A DNA stretch of 64,000 nt, taken from contig NZ_FREZ01000009.1 of assembly GCF_900143525.1 (NCBI RefSeq), positions 7 to 64,006 on the forward strand, written 5' to 3'. Below are positions 45,353-54,534 of this stretch, one piece after another (position 1 is the stretch's first letter; the number at the start of each line of letters is the position of its first letter). This DNA comes from Ruegeria sp. Alg231-54. GTDB taxonomy: Bacteria > Pseudomonadota > Alphaproteobacteria > Rhodobacterales > Rhodobacteraceae. The translations under genes and the position numbers were made by a program. A model generated the notes under the pieces. That model was not told the DNA's origin, made no database searches, and saw only the letters and a program-made list of their open reading frames with translations.

Positions 45353-46750
45353 CTATGACGCTGCCTTCATCAGCCCCTGCGCGATGATCTCGGCCTGCGC
45401 CTCGTCCAGTGACTTGTGAATCCGCACGAACATCTCGTCGATCTCCGCAGGGGTCAGGACCAACGGGGGTGAGATGATCATCCGGTCACCCACATGGCGC
45501 ATGATCAGGTTGTTGGCAAAGCAGCGGTCGCGGCAGATGTAGCCGACCGTACCGGGCTCGGACGCGAATTTGGCGCGGCTGGCCTTATCCGGCGTCAGAG
45601 CGATTGAGGCCATCATGCCGACGATCTTGGCCTCACCGACCAATGGATGATCAGCCAGGGCCCCCCATTTCTCTTTCAGATAGGGGGCGGCCACGTCGCG
45701 GACGTGGTCGACGATGCCTTCTTCTTCGAGGATGCGCAGGTTCTCCAATGCGACTGCCGCCGCAACCGGGTGGCCGGAATAGGTATAGCCGTGATTGAAC
45801 TCGGTGCCGCCGATCACCTCGGCAATCTCGTCATTCACGATGGATCCGCCGATGGGCGCGTAACCCGAGCTGAGTCCCTTGGCGATCGTCATGATATGCG
45901 GTTTGATGCCAACGGTTTCGGACCCGAACCAGTTACCTGTGCGTCCAAAGCCACAGATCACCTCATCGGCGATCAACAGGATATCGTATTTGTCACAAAT
46001 GCGCTGAACCTCGGGCCAATAGGTGTCAGGCGCGACAATCACACCGCCGGCACCCTGCACGGGTTCCGCGATAAAGGCGGCGACGCGGTCTTCGCCCAGT
46101 TCCAGAATGGCTTCTTCCAGTTCACGCGCGCGGGCTAGGCCAAACTCTTCCGGCGCCATGTCGCCACCTTCTGCCCACCAGTTCGGCTGGTTGATGTGGT
46201 GGATGTTCGGGATCGGGATGCCGCCCTGCGCATGCATGCCCGCCATACCGCCCAGCGAGGCCGAACCAACGGAGGACCCGTGATAGGCATTGTGGCGGCT
46301 GATGATGATGTTTTTGTCCGGCTGACCTTTCTCAGCCCAATAGGTGCGCACCAGGCGAATGTTGGTGTCATTTGCCTCGGACCCACCGGCCGCGAAGAAC
46401 ACGTGATTCAGATCCCCCGGCGCGAGTTCTGCGATCTTGGCTGCCAAAGCGATGGCCGGAATATGGGTCGTTTTGAAGAACGTGTTGTAATAAGGCAGTT
46501 CACGCATCTGACGGGCAGCAACCTCGGCCAGTTCATCGCGACCGTAACCGATATTGACGCACCAAAGACCGGCCATGGCGTCCAGAATCTCTTCGCCTTC
46601 GCTATCGGTCAGGTACACGCCTTTGGCACGAGTGATGACGCGCGCACCTTCCTCGCCCAATGATCCGTTGGCCGAAAACGGGTGCATATGATGCGCCGCA
46701 TCCAGCGCCTGCAATTCGGCGGTCGGCATGTGATTGGTGATGGTCGACAT
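45353..46750 (-). CDS. Class III aminotransferase, likely polyamine:pyruvate type
   Basis: A 465-residue PLP enzyme of the omega-amino-acid:pyruvate group. Seen: LWCVNIGYGRDELAE, FFAAGGSEANDTNIRL, SRHNAYHGSSVGSASLGG, the cofactor aspartate in LLIADEVICGFGRTG, and the PLP lysine in MTIAKGLSSGYAP. Near relatives transfer amino groups from putrescine, spermidine or beta-alanine to pyruvate. The neighbourhood (GntR regulator, PotFGHI, FAD amine oxidoreductase) supports a polyamine substrate. The start has GGAG eight bases upstream. A TGATCAAAT site lies at 46790. Confidence 0.88.
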   Translation of the reverse strand: MSTITNHMPTAELQALDAAHHMHPFSANGSLGEEGARVITRAKGVYLTDSEGEEILDAMAGLWCVNIGYGRDELAEVAARQMRELPYYNTFFKTTHIPAIALAAKIAELAPGDLNHVFFAAGGSEANDTNIRLVRTYWAEKGQPDKNIIISRHNAYHGSSVGSASLGGMAGMHAQGGIPIPNIHHINQPNWWAEGGDMAPEEFGLARARELEEAILELGEDRVAAFIAEPVQGAGGVIVAPDTYWPEVQRICDKYDILLIADEVICGFGRTGNWFGSETVGIKPHIMTIAKGLSSGYAPIGGSIVNDEIAEVIGGTEFNHGYTYSGHPVAAAVALENLRILEEEGIVDHVRDVAAPYLKEKWGALADHPLVGEAKIVGMMASIALTPDKASRAKFASEPGTVGYICRDRCFANNLIMRHVGDRMIISPPLVLTPAEIDEMFVRIHKSLDEAQAEIIAQGLMKAAS

Positions 46751-46789
46751 CAGAGAATCTCCTGCAAAAGGCGGTTACCCGTCACAATA

Positions 46790-46798
46790 TGATCAAAT
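46790..46798. promoter_or_regulatory. TGATCAAAT motif upstream of the aminotransferase
   Basis: TGATCAAAT lies 40 bases upstream of the aminotransferase start. The same nine bases occur at 47498 and 47598 around the adjacent GntR regulator and potF. A shared motif at all three transcription units suggests the regulator's binding site. Confidence 0.55.
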
Positions 46799-46826
46799 TT
46801 TTTCGTGTCAATCGAATCGACCTGAA

Positions 46827-47510
46827 TCAGGCGGAGATCAAAGCGTCCGACATCAATTCCATACCCTGCTCAATGTCCTGAGCGGTTGCTTTCGCGACCT
46901 TTTCCGCATCTTTCGCCCGCAAGCTTGCGATGATGTCCTTGTGCCGATCCGGCAGGCTATGTGTTCCGAACCGTCCGCAGACAACGCGTAGTGAGGGACC
47001 GAACCGCAGCCAAAGCCGCTCGGCCAGATCGTTGAGAATCGGGGCATCCGCATGCGCGTAGAGCGTTTCATGAAAATGGTGGTTCAAACGCAAGTAACCA
47101 CTGACGTCGCCGTCTGTGATGGTCTGATCCAATCGCTGATCAAGCTTTTCGAGCTGATCGATATCAGCAGGTTCTAGATTCGCGGTTGCCCGTCTGGAAA
47201 GCTCTGATTCTATTGATATTCTGGCAAAAATCATCTGCTCAACATCGGTGCCCGACAACAAAGGCACGCTGACGCGCCGATTGCCCTGAAACACCAGTGC
47301 GCCGTCCGAAATCAGCCGCCGGATCGCCTCGCGGACGGGGGTCATTCCAACCCCGAGCGATTCGGTCAAACCCTGTATCGTGACGGGTTGTCCCGGGACC
47401 AGATCACCGTACATGATCTGCGATCTCAGGGTTTGGTACACCTGTTCATGCGCTGGTCTTTTGCCCTCATCCACCTTCGAGCCGGATGCTTTATTTTTGA
47501 TCAAATCCAA
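46827..47510 (-). CDS. GntR-family regulator, FCD subgroup, of the polyamine cluster
   Basis: A 227-residue regulator. The winged helix covers residues ~20-85 (AHEQVYQTLRSQIMYGDLVPGQPVTIQGLTESLGVGMTPVREAIRRL). An FCD domain follows, with RISIESELSRRA, NHHFHETLY and SLPDRHKDIIASL. It starts with TTG at 47510, backed by AGGG nine bases upstream; a GTG 12 codons later is an alternative. It is divergent from potF and upstream of the aminotransferase on the same strand. TGATCAAAT motifs at 46790, 47498 and 47598 are likely its targets. Confidence 0.87.
   Translation of the reverse strand: MDLIKNKASGSKVDEGKRPAHEQVYQTLRSQIMYGDLVPGQPVTIQGLTESLGVGMTPVREAIRRLISDGALVFQGNRRVSVPLLSGTDVEQMIFARISIESELSRRATANLEPADIDQLEKLDQRLDQTITDGDVSGYLRLNHHFHETLYAHADAPILNDLAERLWLRFGPSLRVVCGRFGTHSLPDRHKDIIASLRAKDAEKVAKATAQDIEQGMELMSDALISA
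47498..47506. promoter_or_regulatory. TGATCAAAT motif at the regulator start
   Basis: TTTGATCAAATCCAA overlaps the first codons of the regulator gene as called. The motif is exactly 100 bases from its copy at 47598. Binding here would give autoregulation. Confidence 0.55.
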
Positions 47511-47597
47511 GTGGTTTACCCTGTTTCGCGTGGTGTCGACTTGCCAGACGCCTGACCTCGTGAAACCATACGATGGATCGGGGGAAAACGCAAAACT

Positions 47598-47606
47598 TGA
47601 TCAAAT
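47598..47606. promoter_or_regulatory. TGATCAAAT motif upstream of potF
   Basis: CTTGATCAAATCAAA lies 53 bases before the potF start, in the region where its promoter should be. It shares an extended core (TTGATCAAATC) with the site at 47498. Confidence 0.6.
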
Positions 47607-47650
47607 CAAAAAAAACGGGAGAATACCCGTACACTTGCAGGGAGAGAAAT

Positions 47651-48736
47651 ATGTCAATCAAAACGCTGACGATGACAGCGATTGTCGCGCTGGGGACTTC
47701 GGCGGCTTTTGCCGAAGAGGTGCGCGTCTATAACTGGTCCGACTATATCGACGAGGATCTACTGAAAAAATTCGAAGAAGAGACAGGGCTGACCCTGATC
47801 TACGACGTGTTTGACAGCAATGAGGTTCTGGAAACCAAGATGCTTGCCGGTGGATCAGGCTATGATGTGGTTGTGCCGTCGGGCACGTTTCTACAGCGTC
47901 AGATTCAGGCTGGCGCCTTTCAGGAACTGGACGAAGCAAAGCTTTCGAATTCAGGAAACCTATGGGACGTGATTCAGGAACGTACCGCTGGCTATGACCC
48001 GAACAACGCCTATTCGATCAACTACATGTGGGGGACGACCGGCCTCGGCGTTAACGTTGGTAAGGTTAAGGAAGTGCTGGGCGACGACGTTGCTCTGGAC
48101 AGCATGGACTTGGTTCTGAAACCAGAGAATATGGAAAAGCTGGCCTCGTGCGGCGTCCATTTCCTGGACGCTCCGGCCGAGATTATTCCGATGGTGCTGC
48201 AGTACATCGGTGAAGATCCGGACAGCCATGACACCGATGTGATCGGTAAAGCCGAAGAAGTTCTGGCTGGCGTTCGCCCGCATATCCAGAAATTCCACAG
48301 CTCGGAATACATCAACGCGCTGGCAAATGGCGATATCTGCGTAGCTGTCGGTTGGTCAGGTGACATCCTGCAAGCGCGGGATCGCGCGGCCGAGGCCGAA
48401 AATGGTGTGGAAATTGAATACCACCCCTTCGCTGAAGGTTCGCTGATGTGGTTCGACCAGATGGCTATTCCAGCGGATGCTCCGAACCCGGAAGGCGCAC
48501 ACCAGTTCTTGAACTTCATTCTGGACGCCAACAACATGGCTGCCGCATCGAACTATGTGTACTATGCCAATGGCAACAAGGCTTCTCAGGAGTTCCTTGA
48601 GGAAGACGTGATTGGTGATCAGGCAATCTATCCGAGTGATGCCACGATGCAGAATCTCTACATCACGACGCCTTATCCGGTCAAAACACAGCGGAGCGTG
48701 ACCCGCCTGTGGACAAAAATCAAATCGGGCACCTGA
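47651..48736 (+). CDS. potF: Polyamine ABC transporter substrate-binding protein
   Basis: Periplasmic receptor of 361 residues: signal peptide MSIKTLTMTAIVALGTSAAFA, then a PotD/PotF-type fold. Recognised by VRVYNWSDYIDEDLLKKFEEETG, YDVVVPSGTFLQRQI, YMWGTTGLGVN, ICVAVGWSGDILQA and EGSLMWFDQMAIPADA; these include the aromatic and acidic residues that hold polyamines. The start at 47651 follows GGAGAG; the open frame upstream covers the operator site. First gene of potFGHI. A strong hairpin separates it from potG. Confidence 0.93.
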   Translation: MSIKTLTMTAIVALGTSAAFAEEVRVYNWSDYIDEDLLKKFEEETGLTLIYDVFDSNEVLETKMLAGGSGYDVVVPSGTFLQRQIQAGAFQELDEAKLSNSGNLWDVIQERTAGYDPNNAYSINYMWGTTGLGVNVGKVKEVLGDDVALDSMDLVLKPENMEKLASCGVHFLDAPAEIIPMVLQYIGEDPDSHDTDVIGKAEEVLAGVRPHIQKFHSSEYINALANGDICVAVGWSGDILQARDRAAEAENGVEIEYHPFAEGSLMWFDQMAIPADAPNPEGAHQFLNFILDANNMAAASNYVYYANGNKASQEFLEEDVIGDQAIYPSDATMQNLYITTPYPVKTQRSVTRLWTKIKSGT

Positions 48737-48750
48737 ACCGAAGTATCTGA

Positions 48751-48773
48751 GCAAGGCGGCCCGACCGCCTTGC
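48751..48773 (+). terminator. Hairpin between potF and potG
   Basis: A perfect 9-bp stem (GCAAGGCGG/CCGCCTTGC) with a five-base loop is followed by CCTTTC. Such hairpins after receptor genes usually act as partial terminators or RNA stabilisers that raise receptor levels above the membrane subunits. Confidence 0.6.
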
Positions 48774-48805
48774 CCTTTCAATCAGACCGTCGAACGGGGG
48801 CCGCC

Positions 48806-49933
48806 TTGAACACAAACGTCTTTGCGCCGTGGGAAGATCCACAGGCGAAACCATTGATCCAATTCCAGAATGTGACCAAACGTTTTGGCGGATTCACGGC
48901 GATCGACAACCTGTCACTGGACATATTCGAACAGGAATTCTTTGCTTTGCTCGGTCCATCCGGCTGCGGCAAGACGACCATGATGAGGATGCTGGCAGGG
49001 TTTGAAAAGCCTACCGATGGGCACATCATGCTGGGCGGGCAGGACATCGACCCGATCCCGCCAAACAAGCGGGCTGTGAACATGATGTTCCAGTCTTATG
49101 CGCTGTTTCCTCACCTCAGCATTTGGGAAAACATCGCCTTCGGTTTGCGCCGGGACAACATGCCCAAGCGGGATCTAGAAGACCGCGTGGAAGAGATGTT
49201 GCGCTTGACCCGGCTTGAGCAATTCGCCCGCCGTAAACCGCACCAGATTTCTGGTGGCCAACGGCAGAGGGTCGCGCTGGCACGGTCACTGGCAAAAGCG
49301 CCAAAACTGCTGTTGCTGGACGAACCCTTGGGTGCGCTGGACAAAAAACTGCGGCAGGACACCCAGTTCGAGCTGATGGACATTCAGGAAAAGACCGGCA
49401 CCACCTTTGTGATCGTGACCCATGATCAGGAAGAGGCGATGACTGTCGCCAGCCGCGTCGCCGTGATGGATCAGGGCAAGCTGATGCAGGTATCGACGCC
49501 GGACAGGATCTATGAAAACCCGAACTCGGTCTATGTCGCGGATTTCATAGGTGACGTGAATATCATCGAAGGCCGCGCGACCGCGAACGGCGATGAAGCC
49601 TATCAGATCGACTGGGCCGAAGGACAATCGCCGCTAACCGCAACTTCTTCGACAGGATTCTCGAACGGGCAAAGCTGCCATCTTGCGATCCGCCCCGAAA
49701 AGGTGACGATATCGGCCGATCGCCCGGCGGATGCCATCAACGCGGTTCAGGGCAAGGTGCTTGACATTGCCTATCTGGGCAATTTGTCCACCTATTACGT
49801 GGAGCTGCCAAATGGCACGATCATCAAGGCGCAATCGGCCAACACGCGCCGAATCTCGCGCCGCTCGTTTACATGGGAAGACCCGGTCTGGCTGTCGTGG
49901 ACGGCAACGGCTGCGGTTTTGCTGGCAAACTGA
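48806..49933 (+). CDS. potG: Polyamine ABC transporter ATP-binding protein
   Basis: ATPase subunit, about 375 residues. Walker A is LLGPSGCGKTTMMRML, the Q-loop is MMFQSYALFPHL, the signature is ISGGQRQRVALARSLA, and Walker B is LLLLDEPLGALDKK, followed by the VTHDQEEAM switch. The C-terminal ~110 residues are a TOBE-type regulatory domain. No ATG is near the start. TTG at 48806 with a GGGG tract upstream seems best; TTG at 48770 lies in the preceding hairpin. Its stop overlaps the potH start. Confidence 0.92.
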   Translation: MNTNVFAPWEDPQAKPLIQFQNVTKRFGGFTAIDNLSLDIFEQEFFALLGPSGCGKTTMMRMLAGFEKPTDGHIMLGGQDIDPIPPNKRAVNMMFQSYALFPHLSIWENIAFGLRRDNMPKRDLEDRVEEMLRLTRLEQFARRKPHQISGGQRQRVALARSLAKAPKLLLLDEPLGALDKKLRQDTQFELMDIQEKTGTTFVIVTHDQEEAMTVASRVAVMDQGKLMQVSTPDRIYENPNSVYVADFIGDVNIIEGRATANGDEAYQIDWAEGQSPLTATSSTGFSNGQSCHLAIRPEKVTISADRPADAINAVQGKVLDIAYLGNLSTYYVELPNGTIIKAQSANTRRISRRSFTWEDPVWLSWTATAAVLLAN

Positions 49934-50823
49934 TGCGCCGCGCCCTTCTGATCGCTGTTCCTTATGTCTGGCTGCTGGCCCTGTTTCTGATACCGTTTTT
50001 TATCGTTCTGAAGATTTCGCTGTCGGATGTCGAACTGGCGATCCCGCCATATACGCCGACACTGGATCTGTCGCAGGGTTGGTCTGGGATAACCGACTTT
50101 TTCAGCCAGTTGGATTTCGAAAACTTCGTCTGGCTGACCGAAGATGACCTTTACTGGAAAGCCTACCTGTCCAGCGTCAAGATCGCTCTGATCTCCACGG
50201 TTCTGACGTTGCTGGTGGGTTATCCGATTGCCTATGGAATGGCCCGCGCGCCAGCCGAATGGCGTCCGACACTGATGATGCTGGTGATACTGCCGTTCTG
50301 GACCTCGTTCCTGATCCGCGTTTACGCGTGGATGGGAATTCTCAGCAATGAAGGCTATCTGAACCAGATTCTGTTGTGGCTGGGTATCATTTCGACCCCG
50401 CTGACCATTTTGAACACCAACACTGCCGTCTACATCGGTATCGTCTACACCTATTTGCCCTTCATGATCCTGCCGATTTATTCATCGTTGGAGCGCATGG
50501 ATGAATCCCTGATCGAAGCAGCCGAAGATCTGGGCTGTTCCCGTCTGAAGGCGTTCTGGCTGGTGACTATACCGCTGTCGCGCCCCGGCATCATTGCCGG
50601 CTGTTTTCTGGTGATGATCCCGGTGATCGGTGAATTCGTGATCCCGTCGCTGTTGGGCGGATCCAGCACGCTAATGATCGGCAAGGTGCTGTGGGAAGAG
50701 TTCTTCTCAAATCGCGATTGGCCGGTGGCCAGTGCCGTTGCCGTTGTGTTGTTGCTGATCCTTGTGATCCCGATTGTGCTGTTCCAGCGCAACCAGCAGA
50801 AACAGACGGAGGCCGAGCAATGA
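49933..50823 (+). CDS. potH: Polyamine ABC transporter permease PotH
   Basis: A 296-residue membrane protein with six hydrophobic segments and the ABC permease EAA loop near EAAEDLGCSRLKAFWLVTIPLSRPG. The PFWTSFLIRVYAWMGIL and IPVIGEFVIPSLLGG segments are typical of PotB/PotH. It starts in the potG stop (TGATG) and ends in the potI start (ATGA), so all are translated together. Confidence 0.94.
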   Translation: MRRALLIAVPYVWLLALFLIPFFIVLKISLSDVELAIPPYTPTLDLSQGWSGITDFFSQLDFENFVWLTEDDLYWKAYLSSVKIALISTVLTLLVGYPIAYGMARAPAEWRPTLMMLVILPFWTSFLIRVYAWMGILSNEGYLNQILLWLGIISTPLTILNTNTAVYIGIVYTYLPFMILPIYSSLERMDESLIEAAEDLGCSRLKAFWLVTIPLSRPGIIAGCFLVMIPVIGEFVIPSLLGGSSTLMIGKVLWEEFFSNRDWPVASAVAVVLLLILVIPIVLFQRNQQKQTEAEQ

Positions 50824-51638
50824 ACAGGCTAAGTTGGTTCAACGCGGTGTCTCTGACACTGGGCTTTGCGTTCCTCTACATCCCGATGGTCATCCTGATC
50901 ATCTTCAGCTTCAACGAAAGCAAGCTGGTCACAGTATGGGCTGGGTTCTCGACCAAATGGTACGGTGAGCTTGCCCAGAACGAGGCATTTCTGAACGCGG
51001 CCTGGGTGACAATACGGGTTGCGGTGTTCTCATCCACATTGGCCACGGTTCTTGGCACCGCTGCCGCATATGTTCTGGTCCGTGGCGGGCGGTTTTTTGG
51101 CAGGACACTGTTTTCCGGAATGATTTACGCGCCTCTGGTAATGCCCGAAGTGATCACCGGCCTGTCGTTGCTGCTGCTGTTTATCGGCATTGGGCTGGAC
51201 AGGGGCATTCTGACCATCGTTCTGGCCCACACAACCTTTTCGATGTGCTTTGTGTCGGTCGTCGTGTCCTCGCGCCTTGTGACATTTGACAAGTCGCTGG
51301 AAGAGGCTGCTTTGGATCTGGGATGTTCGCCAGCGCAGGCGTTCCGTCTTGTGACACTGCCGATCATTGCGCCCGCGGTGATTTCAGGCTGGCTGCTGGC
51401 TTTTACCCTATCGCTGGACGATCTGGTTATCGCGTCCTTTACCTCGGGCCCGTCGGCGACAACGCTGCCGATCAAGATATTCTCGGCCGTGCGTCTGGGC
51501 GTCAGCCCCGAGATCAACGCGCTGTCTACCATCATGATTGCAGTCGTCACGGTTGGCGTCATCACCGCCTCGCTGGTGACGAAACGCGCAATGGTTCGGC
51601 AAAAGCAGGATGAACTTGCCGCGGCGCGCACCGAATGA
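50820..51638 (+). CDS. potI: Polyamine ABC transporter permease PotI
   Basis: A 272-residue six-helix permease, partner of PotH. Seen: FLYIPMVILIIFSFNES, WAGFSTKWYGEL, MPEVITGLSLLLLF and the EAA loop LEEAALDLGCSPAQAFRLVTLPIIAP, followed by FTLSLDDLVIASFTSGP, all typical of PotC/PotI. The open frame from 50691 is overlap with potH. Its stop overlaps the next gene's ATG. Confidence 0.94.
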   Translation: MNRLSWFNAVSLTLGFAFLYIPMVILIIFSFNESKLVTVWAGFSTKWYGELAQNEAFLNAAWVTIRVAVFSSTLATVLGTAAAYVLVRGGRFFGRTLFSGMIYAPLVMPEVITGLSLLLLFIGIGLDRGILTIVLAHTTFSMCFVSVVVSSRLVTFDKSLEEAALDLGCSPAQAFRLVTLPIIAPAVISGWLLAFTLSLDDLVIASFTSGPSATTLPIKIFSAVRLGVSPEINALSTIMIAVVTVGVITASLVTKRAMVRQKQDELAAARTE

Positions 51639-52945
51639 AACGTCTTTTTCCGGACTACACCTATGGGCCAGGACCCCGTCAGAACTGCTGGTGGGATCAG
51701 ACAATTTCGGCACCTGATTGGCCGACCCATAAAGGTGATCTGAACGTTGACGTCGCAATCGTCGGCGGCGGCTTCACGGGGCTTTCGGCAGCCCTGCATC
51801 TGGCCGAGGCAGGTGTGAAAGTTGCGGTTCTTGAGGCCGCAACCCCGGGGTGGGGTGCCTCGGGCCGGAATGGCGGATTTTGCTGTCTCGGAGGGTCCAA
51901 GCTGAGCCATGCGGCTTTGGTCCGTGGGTTTGGTGCTGAGGCTGCGCAGTCTTACGAACAAGCGGAAGAAGACGCTGTTCTGCTTGTCGCAGATTTGCTG
52001 GAACAGCATCAGATCGACGCCGATACCCATTCGAAAGGGGAGACCCAACTGGCCCATTCGGCACGGGCGATGGAAAAGCTACGTCGTAACGCAGAAGCAT
52101 CAGGTGTCTTGCACGGTTCTGATGACTTGCAGCGCCTGGGCCTGGGCGGTTCCTTTCATGGTGCATATACAAATCCGGTTGGTTTCGCTCTTAACCCTCG
52201 AAAGTATCTGTTTGGCTTGGCAGGCGTTGTCCAGGCGCGGGGCGTACAGGTTTTCCAGAAATCGCCGGTTGAAACCATCAGGAAAACTCAGGCCGGGTTC
52301 GATATTGAATCTGGATCAGGTCACATCCGCGCCACGAACGTGCTGATTTGCACGAACGGGTACTCCAGCGAGGATATGCCGCCCTGGTTGTCGGGACGCT
52401 ACATGCCCACGCAATCCACGGTTCTGGTGACCCGGCCCCTGACAGACGCTGAGTTGCAAGCGCAGGGGTGGACCTCGGAGCAGATGTGTTATGACACCCG
52501 AAACCTGCTGCACTATTTCCGCCTGATGCCTGATCGGAGATTCCTGTTCGGTATGCGCGGAGGGTTGCAGTCGTCCCCTCGGGCCGAGGCCGCCATTCGC
52601 CGGACAATGCGCCGGGACTTTCAGGTCATGTTTCCGGAATGGAAAGATGTAGATGTGGCCCATATGTGGTCCGGAATGGTGTGCCTGTCGCGCAAGCTGA
52701 CGCCTTATGTCGGGCCAGTTCCCGATCAACCCGGAATGTTTGCTGCCTTTGCCTATCACGGGAATGGCGTCGCCATGGGGACGTATTGCGGACGCGCCCT
52801 TGCCCGCGTGGTTTTGGATAAACAGACCGAGTTGCCCGCGCCGATTGCACAGCTGCCGGGTCGGTTTCCCCTTGGGTTCTGGCGGCGCGCCCTGATGCCG
52901 CCCGCCTATGCTGCGATGGCAATCGCGGATCGGTTATCGCTCTAA
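51635..52945 (+). CDS. FAD-dependent amine oxidoreductase (PuuB/DAO type)
   Basis: A 436-residue flavoprotein of the D-amino acid oxidase superfamily. The FAD motif is VAIVGGGFTGLSAALHLAEAG, then GWGASGRNGGFCCLGG and the C-terminal AFAYHGNGVAMGTYCGRALA. Very similar layouts occur in gamma-glutamylputrescine oxidase (PuuB) and related enzymes. It is the last gene of the pot operon, overlapping potI by four bases, so it most likely oxidises an imported polyamine or a glutamylated form. No PuuA-like ligase is in the window. It overlaps the convergent phosphotransferase by four bases. Confidence 0.88.
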   Translation: MKRLFPDYTYGPGPRQNCWWDQTISAPDWPTHKGDLNVDVAIVGGGFTGLSAALHLAEAGVKVAVLEAATPGWGASGRNGGFCCLGGSKLSHAALVRGFGAEAAQSYEQAEEDAVLLVADLLEQHQIDADTHSKGETQLAHSARAMEKLRRNAEASGVLHGSDDLQRLGLGGSFHGAYTNPVGFALNPRKYLFGLAGVVQARGVQVFQKSPVETIRKTQAGFDIESGSGHIRATNVLICTNGYSSEDMPPWLSGRYMPTQSTVLVTRPLTDAELQAQGWTSEQMCYDTRNLLHYFRLMPDRRFLFGMRGGLQSSPRAEAAIRRTMRRDFQVMFPEWKDVDVAHMWSGMVCLSRKLTPYVGPVPDQPGMFAAFAYHGNGVAMGTYCGRALARVVLDKQTELPAPIAQLPGRFPLGFWRRALMPPAYAAMAIADRLSL

Positions 52946-53811
52946 AGCGCGGCGATTTCCAGTTCGAGCGTTTGGGCATAATCCGCAGCCCCGTTTTCGA
53001 TGCGCCACAAACAGTAGGCAGCCATGCGCCATGCAAACCACGGGCGCAAATCCCGGTATCGCGCGACAGTTTCATGGTGACCATATGCTGCCAGAAACCG
53101 CTCTTCCTCGGTCACGCTCAGGGGTGCGCCGCGGTAAAGCCGTTGCATGGCCGGGGACAGGAACATCGCAATGTCCTCGCACGGATCGCCCCAAGCCGGG
53201 CACTGCCAGTCGATCAGGGTTATGCCGGTTGGCGCGACAAGGATGTTTCCGGCCACGGTATCGCCATGGATCAGGCATGTGTGTGCGGTCGCGGGCACAT
53301 GGCCTTTTGGGCGCAGCTGCGCGAGTCGTGCGCGTGTATCAGAGGTGCAAACGCTGAGAATACGTTCGGCATGTTCAGCCAGATCCCTGCTGCCATTGCA
53401 GCCATCCGGCGCTTGGACCGAAACATCAAGCCTATGCAATTCACGCAGCAAACCGGCGACACTCTCAGGCCCTTCTTGCCACGGTGATCCGGGGGCGTGA
53501 TCGTAGAACACCCAATGGCCTGTATCATGTGTTCCGGTCGCACGCAGGCGGGGAACAAATCCGGTGGGCTCAAGGGCGCGCAAACATAGCGCTTCGAGTT
53601 CCGGGTCATTGCGAAACAGCGGATTGCGCGGTGTTGCGCGATACAGCTTCAGAACCTTGTCACCGCTGCCACCCAGTACTTTCCAGACCTGATTTGTTCG
53701 CCCGCCATACAACGTTTGAAACTCTGCGCCGGGCTGAACAAGGCCACGGGCTCGCAGATCGTCGATCAGATCAGAAGGAGGGTGGGTTGGGGCAGGCAGG
53801 AGTTTCACCAA
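52942..53811 (-). CDS. APH/choline-kinase-like phosphotransferase
   Basis: A 289-residue kinase-fold protein. Visible: a glycine-poor nucleotide loop (LYGGRTNQVWKV), KVLKLYR with the ATP lysine, the catalytic loop LIHGDTVAGNIL (HGD-N form), and LIDWQCPAWGDPCEDIAMFL for metal. These features are shared by choline/ethanolamine kinases and aminoglycoside phosphotransferases. The TNQVWKV start leans to the choline kinase group, but the substrate is not certain. It is convergent with the amine oxidoreductase. Confidence 0.82.
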   Translation of the reverse strand: MVKLLPAPTHPPSDLIDDLRARGLVQPGAEFQTLYGGRTNQVWKVLGGSGDKVLKLYRATPRNPLFRNDPELEALCLRALEPTGFVPRLRATGTHDTGHWVFYDHAPGSPWQEGPESVAGLLRELHRLDVSVQAPDGCNGSRDLAEHAERILSVCTSDTRARLAQLRPKGHVPATAHTCLIHGDTVAGNILVAPTGITLIDWQCPAWGDPCEDIAMFLSPAMQRLYRGAPLSVTEEERFLAAYGHHETVARYRDLRPWFAWRMAAYCLWRIENGAADYAQTLELEIAAL

Positions 53812-53862
53812 TGCAGTTAGCGAGTCGAATCTGCCAAGGTGTGAACTGTCCTGCCCGGCAGA

Positions 53863-54534
53863 TCAAGTTCCGGCTCTGACCCCGGTTACCGTCGTGGCAG
53901 CGACAACCTGCCCGCTTTCGAGGGTCAGCATAACCTGATTGTCCGTAACCTGAGCTTCGACAACTTCACCATAGGTCTCTGCCAGCTGTGTCGATAACAG
54001 TTCGTCACCATCATAACGTTCCAGTGTGGCCGAGTAACTTCCCGCCGCCAGAGGCTGCCCATCGCTTCCCTGACCAGTCCAAACAGTTTTATTGTCGGTC
54101 GTGGAAACAGCCACACGATCGACAACGGCTCCGTCACTGTCGCGGATGACCATGACCGCCTTGTCAGCCTCGGGTGCAGGTGTGGCAAACAGCGTCACAG
54201 GCTCGCCCTCATATTGGAAAGCCGCGGGCGCTCGAACGTCCATCCCGATCCATTTGCCGAGTTTATCCAGATTTGCACCACCCAGCGCCTGTCCAAGTGT
54301 CGCTAACAAATTATTTGTCTGAACCTGTTGTTCGACCATCGAGAATTGCGCCAGTTGCGATGCATATTCTGAGGCATCCAATGGTTTCAAAGGATCCTGA
54401 TTCTGGGCCTGTACGGTCAGCATTGTCAGGAATGTCTCAAAGTCTGATGCCAGACCTGTTTGCTTTGGTGCGTCTTGGGTTTGTGCTGTGGCTGACGGTT
54501 GGGCGTTGGGTTGGGTCGGGGTAATCAATTTCAC
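53863..54534 (-). CDS. flgD: Flagellar hook assembly scaffold FlgD
   Basis: A 223-residue hook-cap protein. The N-terminal motif FETFLTMLTVQAQNQDPLKPLDASEYASQLAQFSMVEQ is diagnostic. The FLG/Tudor-like region (LGKWIGMDVRAPAAFQYEGEPV, WTGQGSDGQPLAAGSYS) follows. It starts with GTG at 54534, overlapping the stop of a 57-codon frame that looks like a fliK tail. No other flagellar gene is in the window, which is odd because flgD is needed only when a hook is built. The rest of the flagellar genes must be elsewhere, if present. Confidence 0.93.
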   Translation of the reverse strand: MKLITPTQPNAQPSATAQTQDAPKQTGLASDFETFLTMLTVQAQNQDPLKPLDASEYASQLAQFSMVEQQVQTNNLLATLGQALGGANLDKLGKWIGMDVRAPAAFQYEGEPVTLFATPAPEADKAVMVIRDSDGAVVDRVAVSTTDNKTVWTGQGSDGQPLAAGSYSATLERYDGDELLSTQLAETYGEVVEAQVTDNQVMLTLESGQVVAATTVTGVRAGT

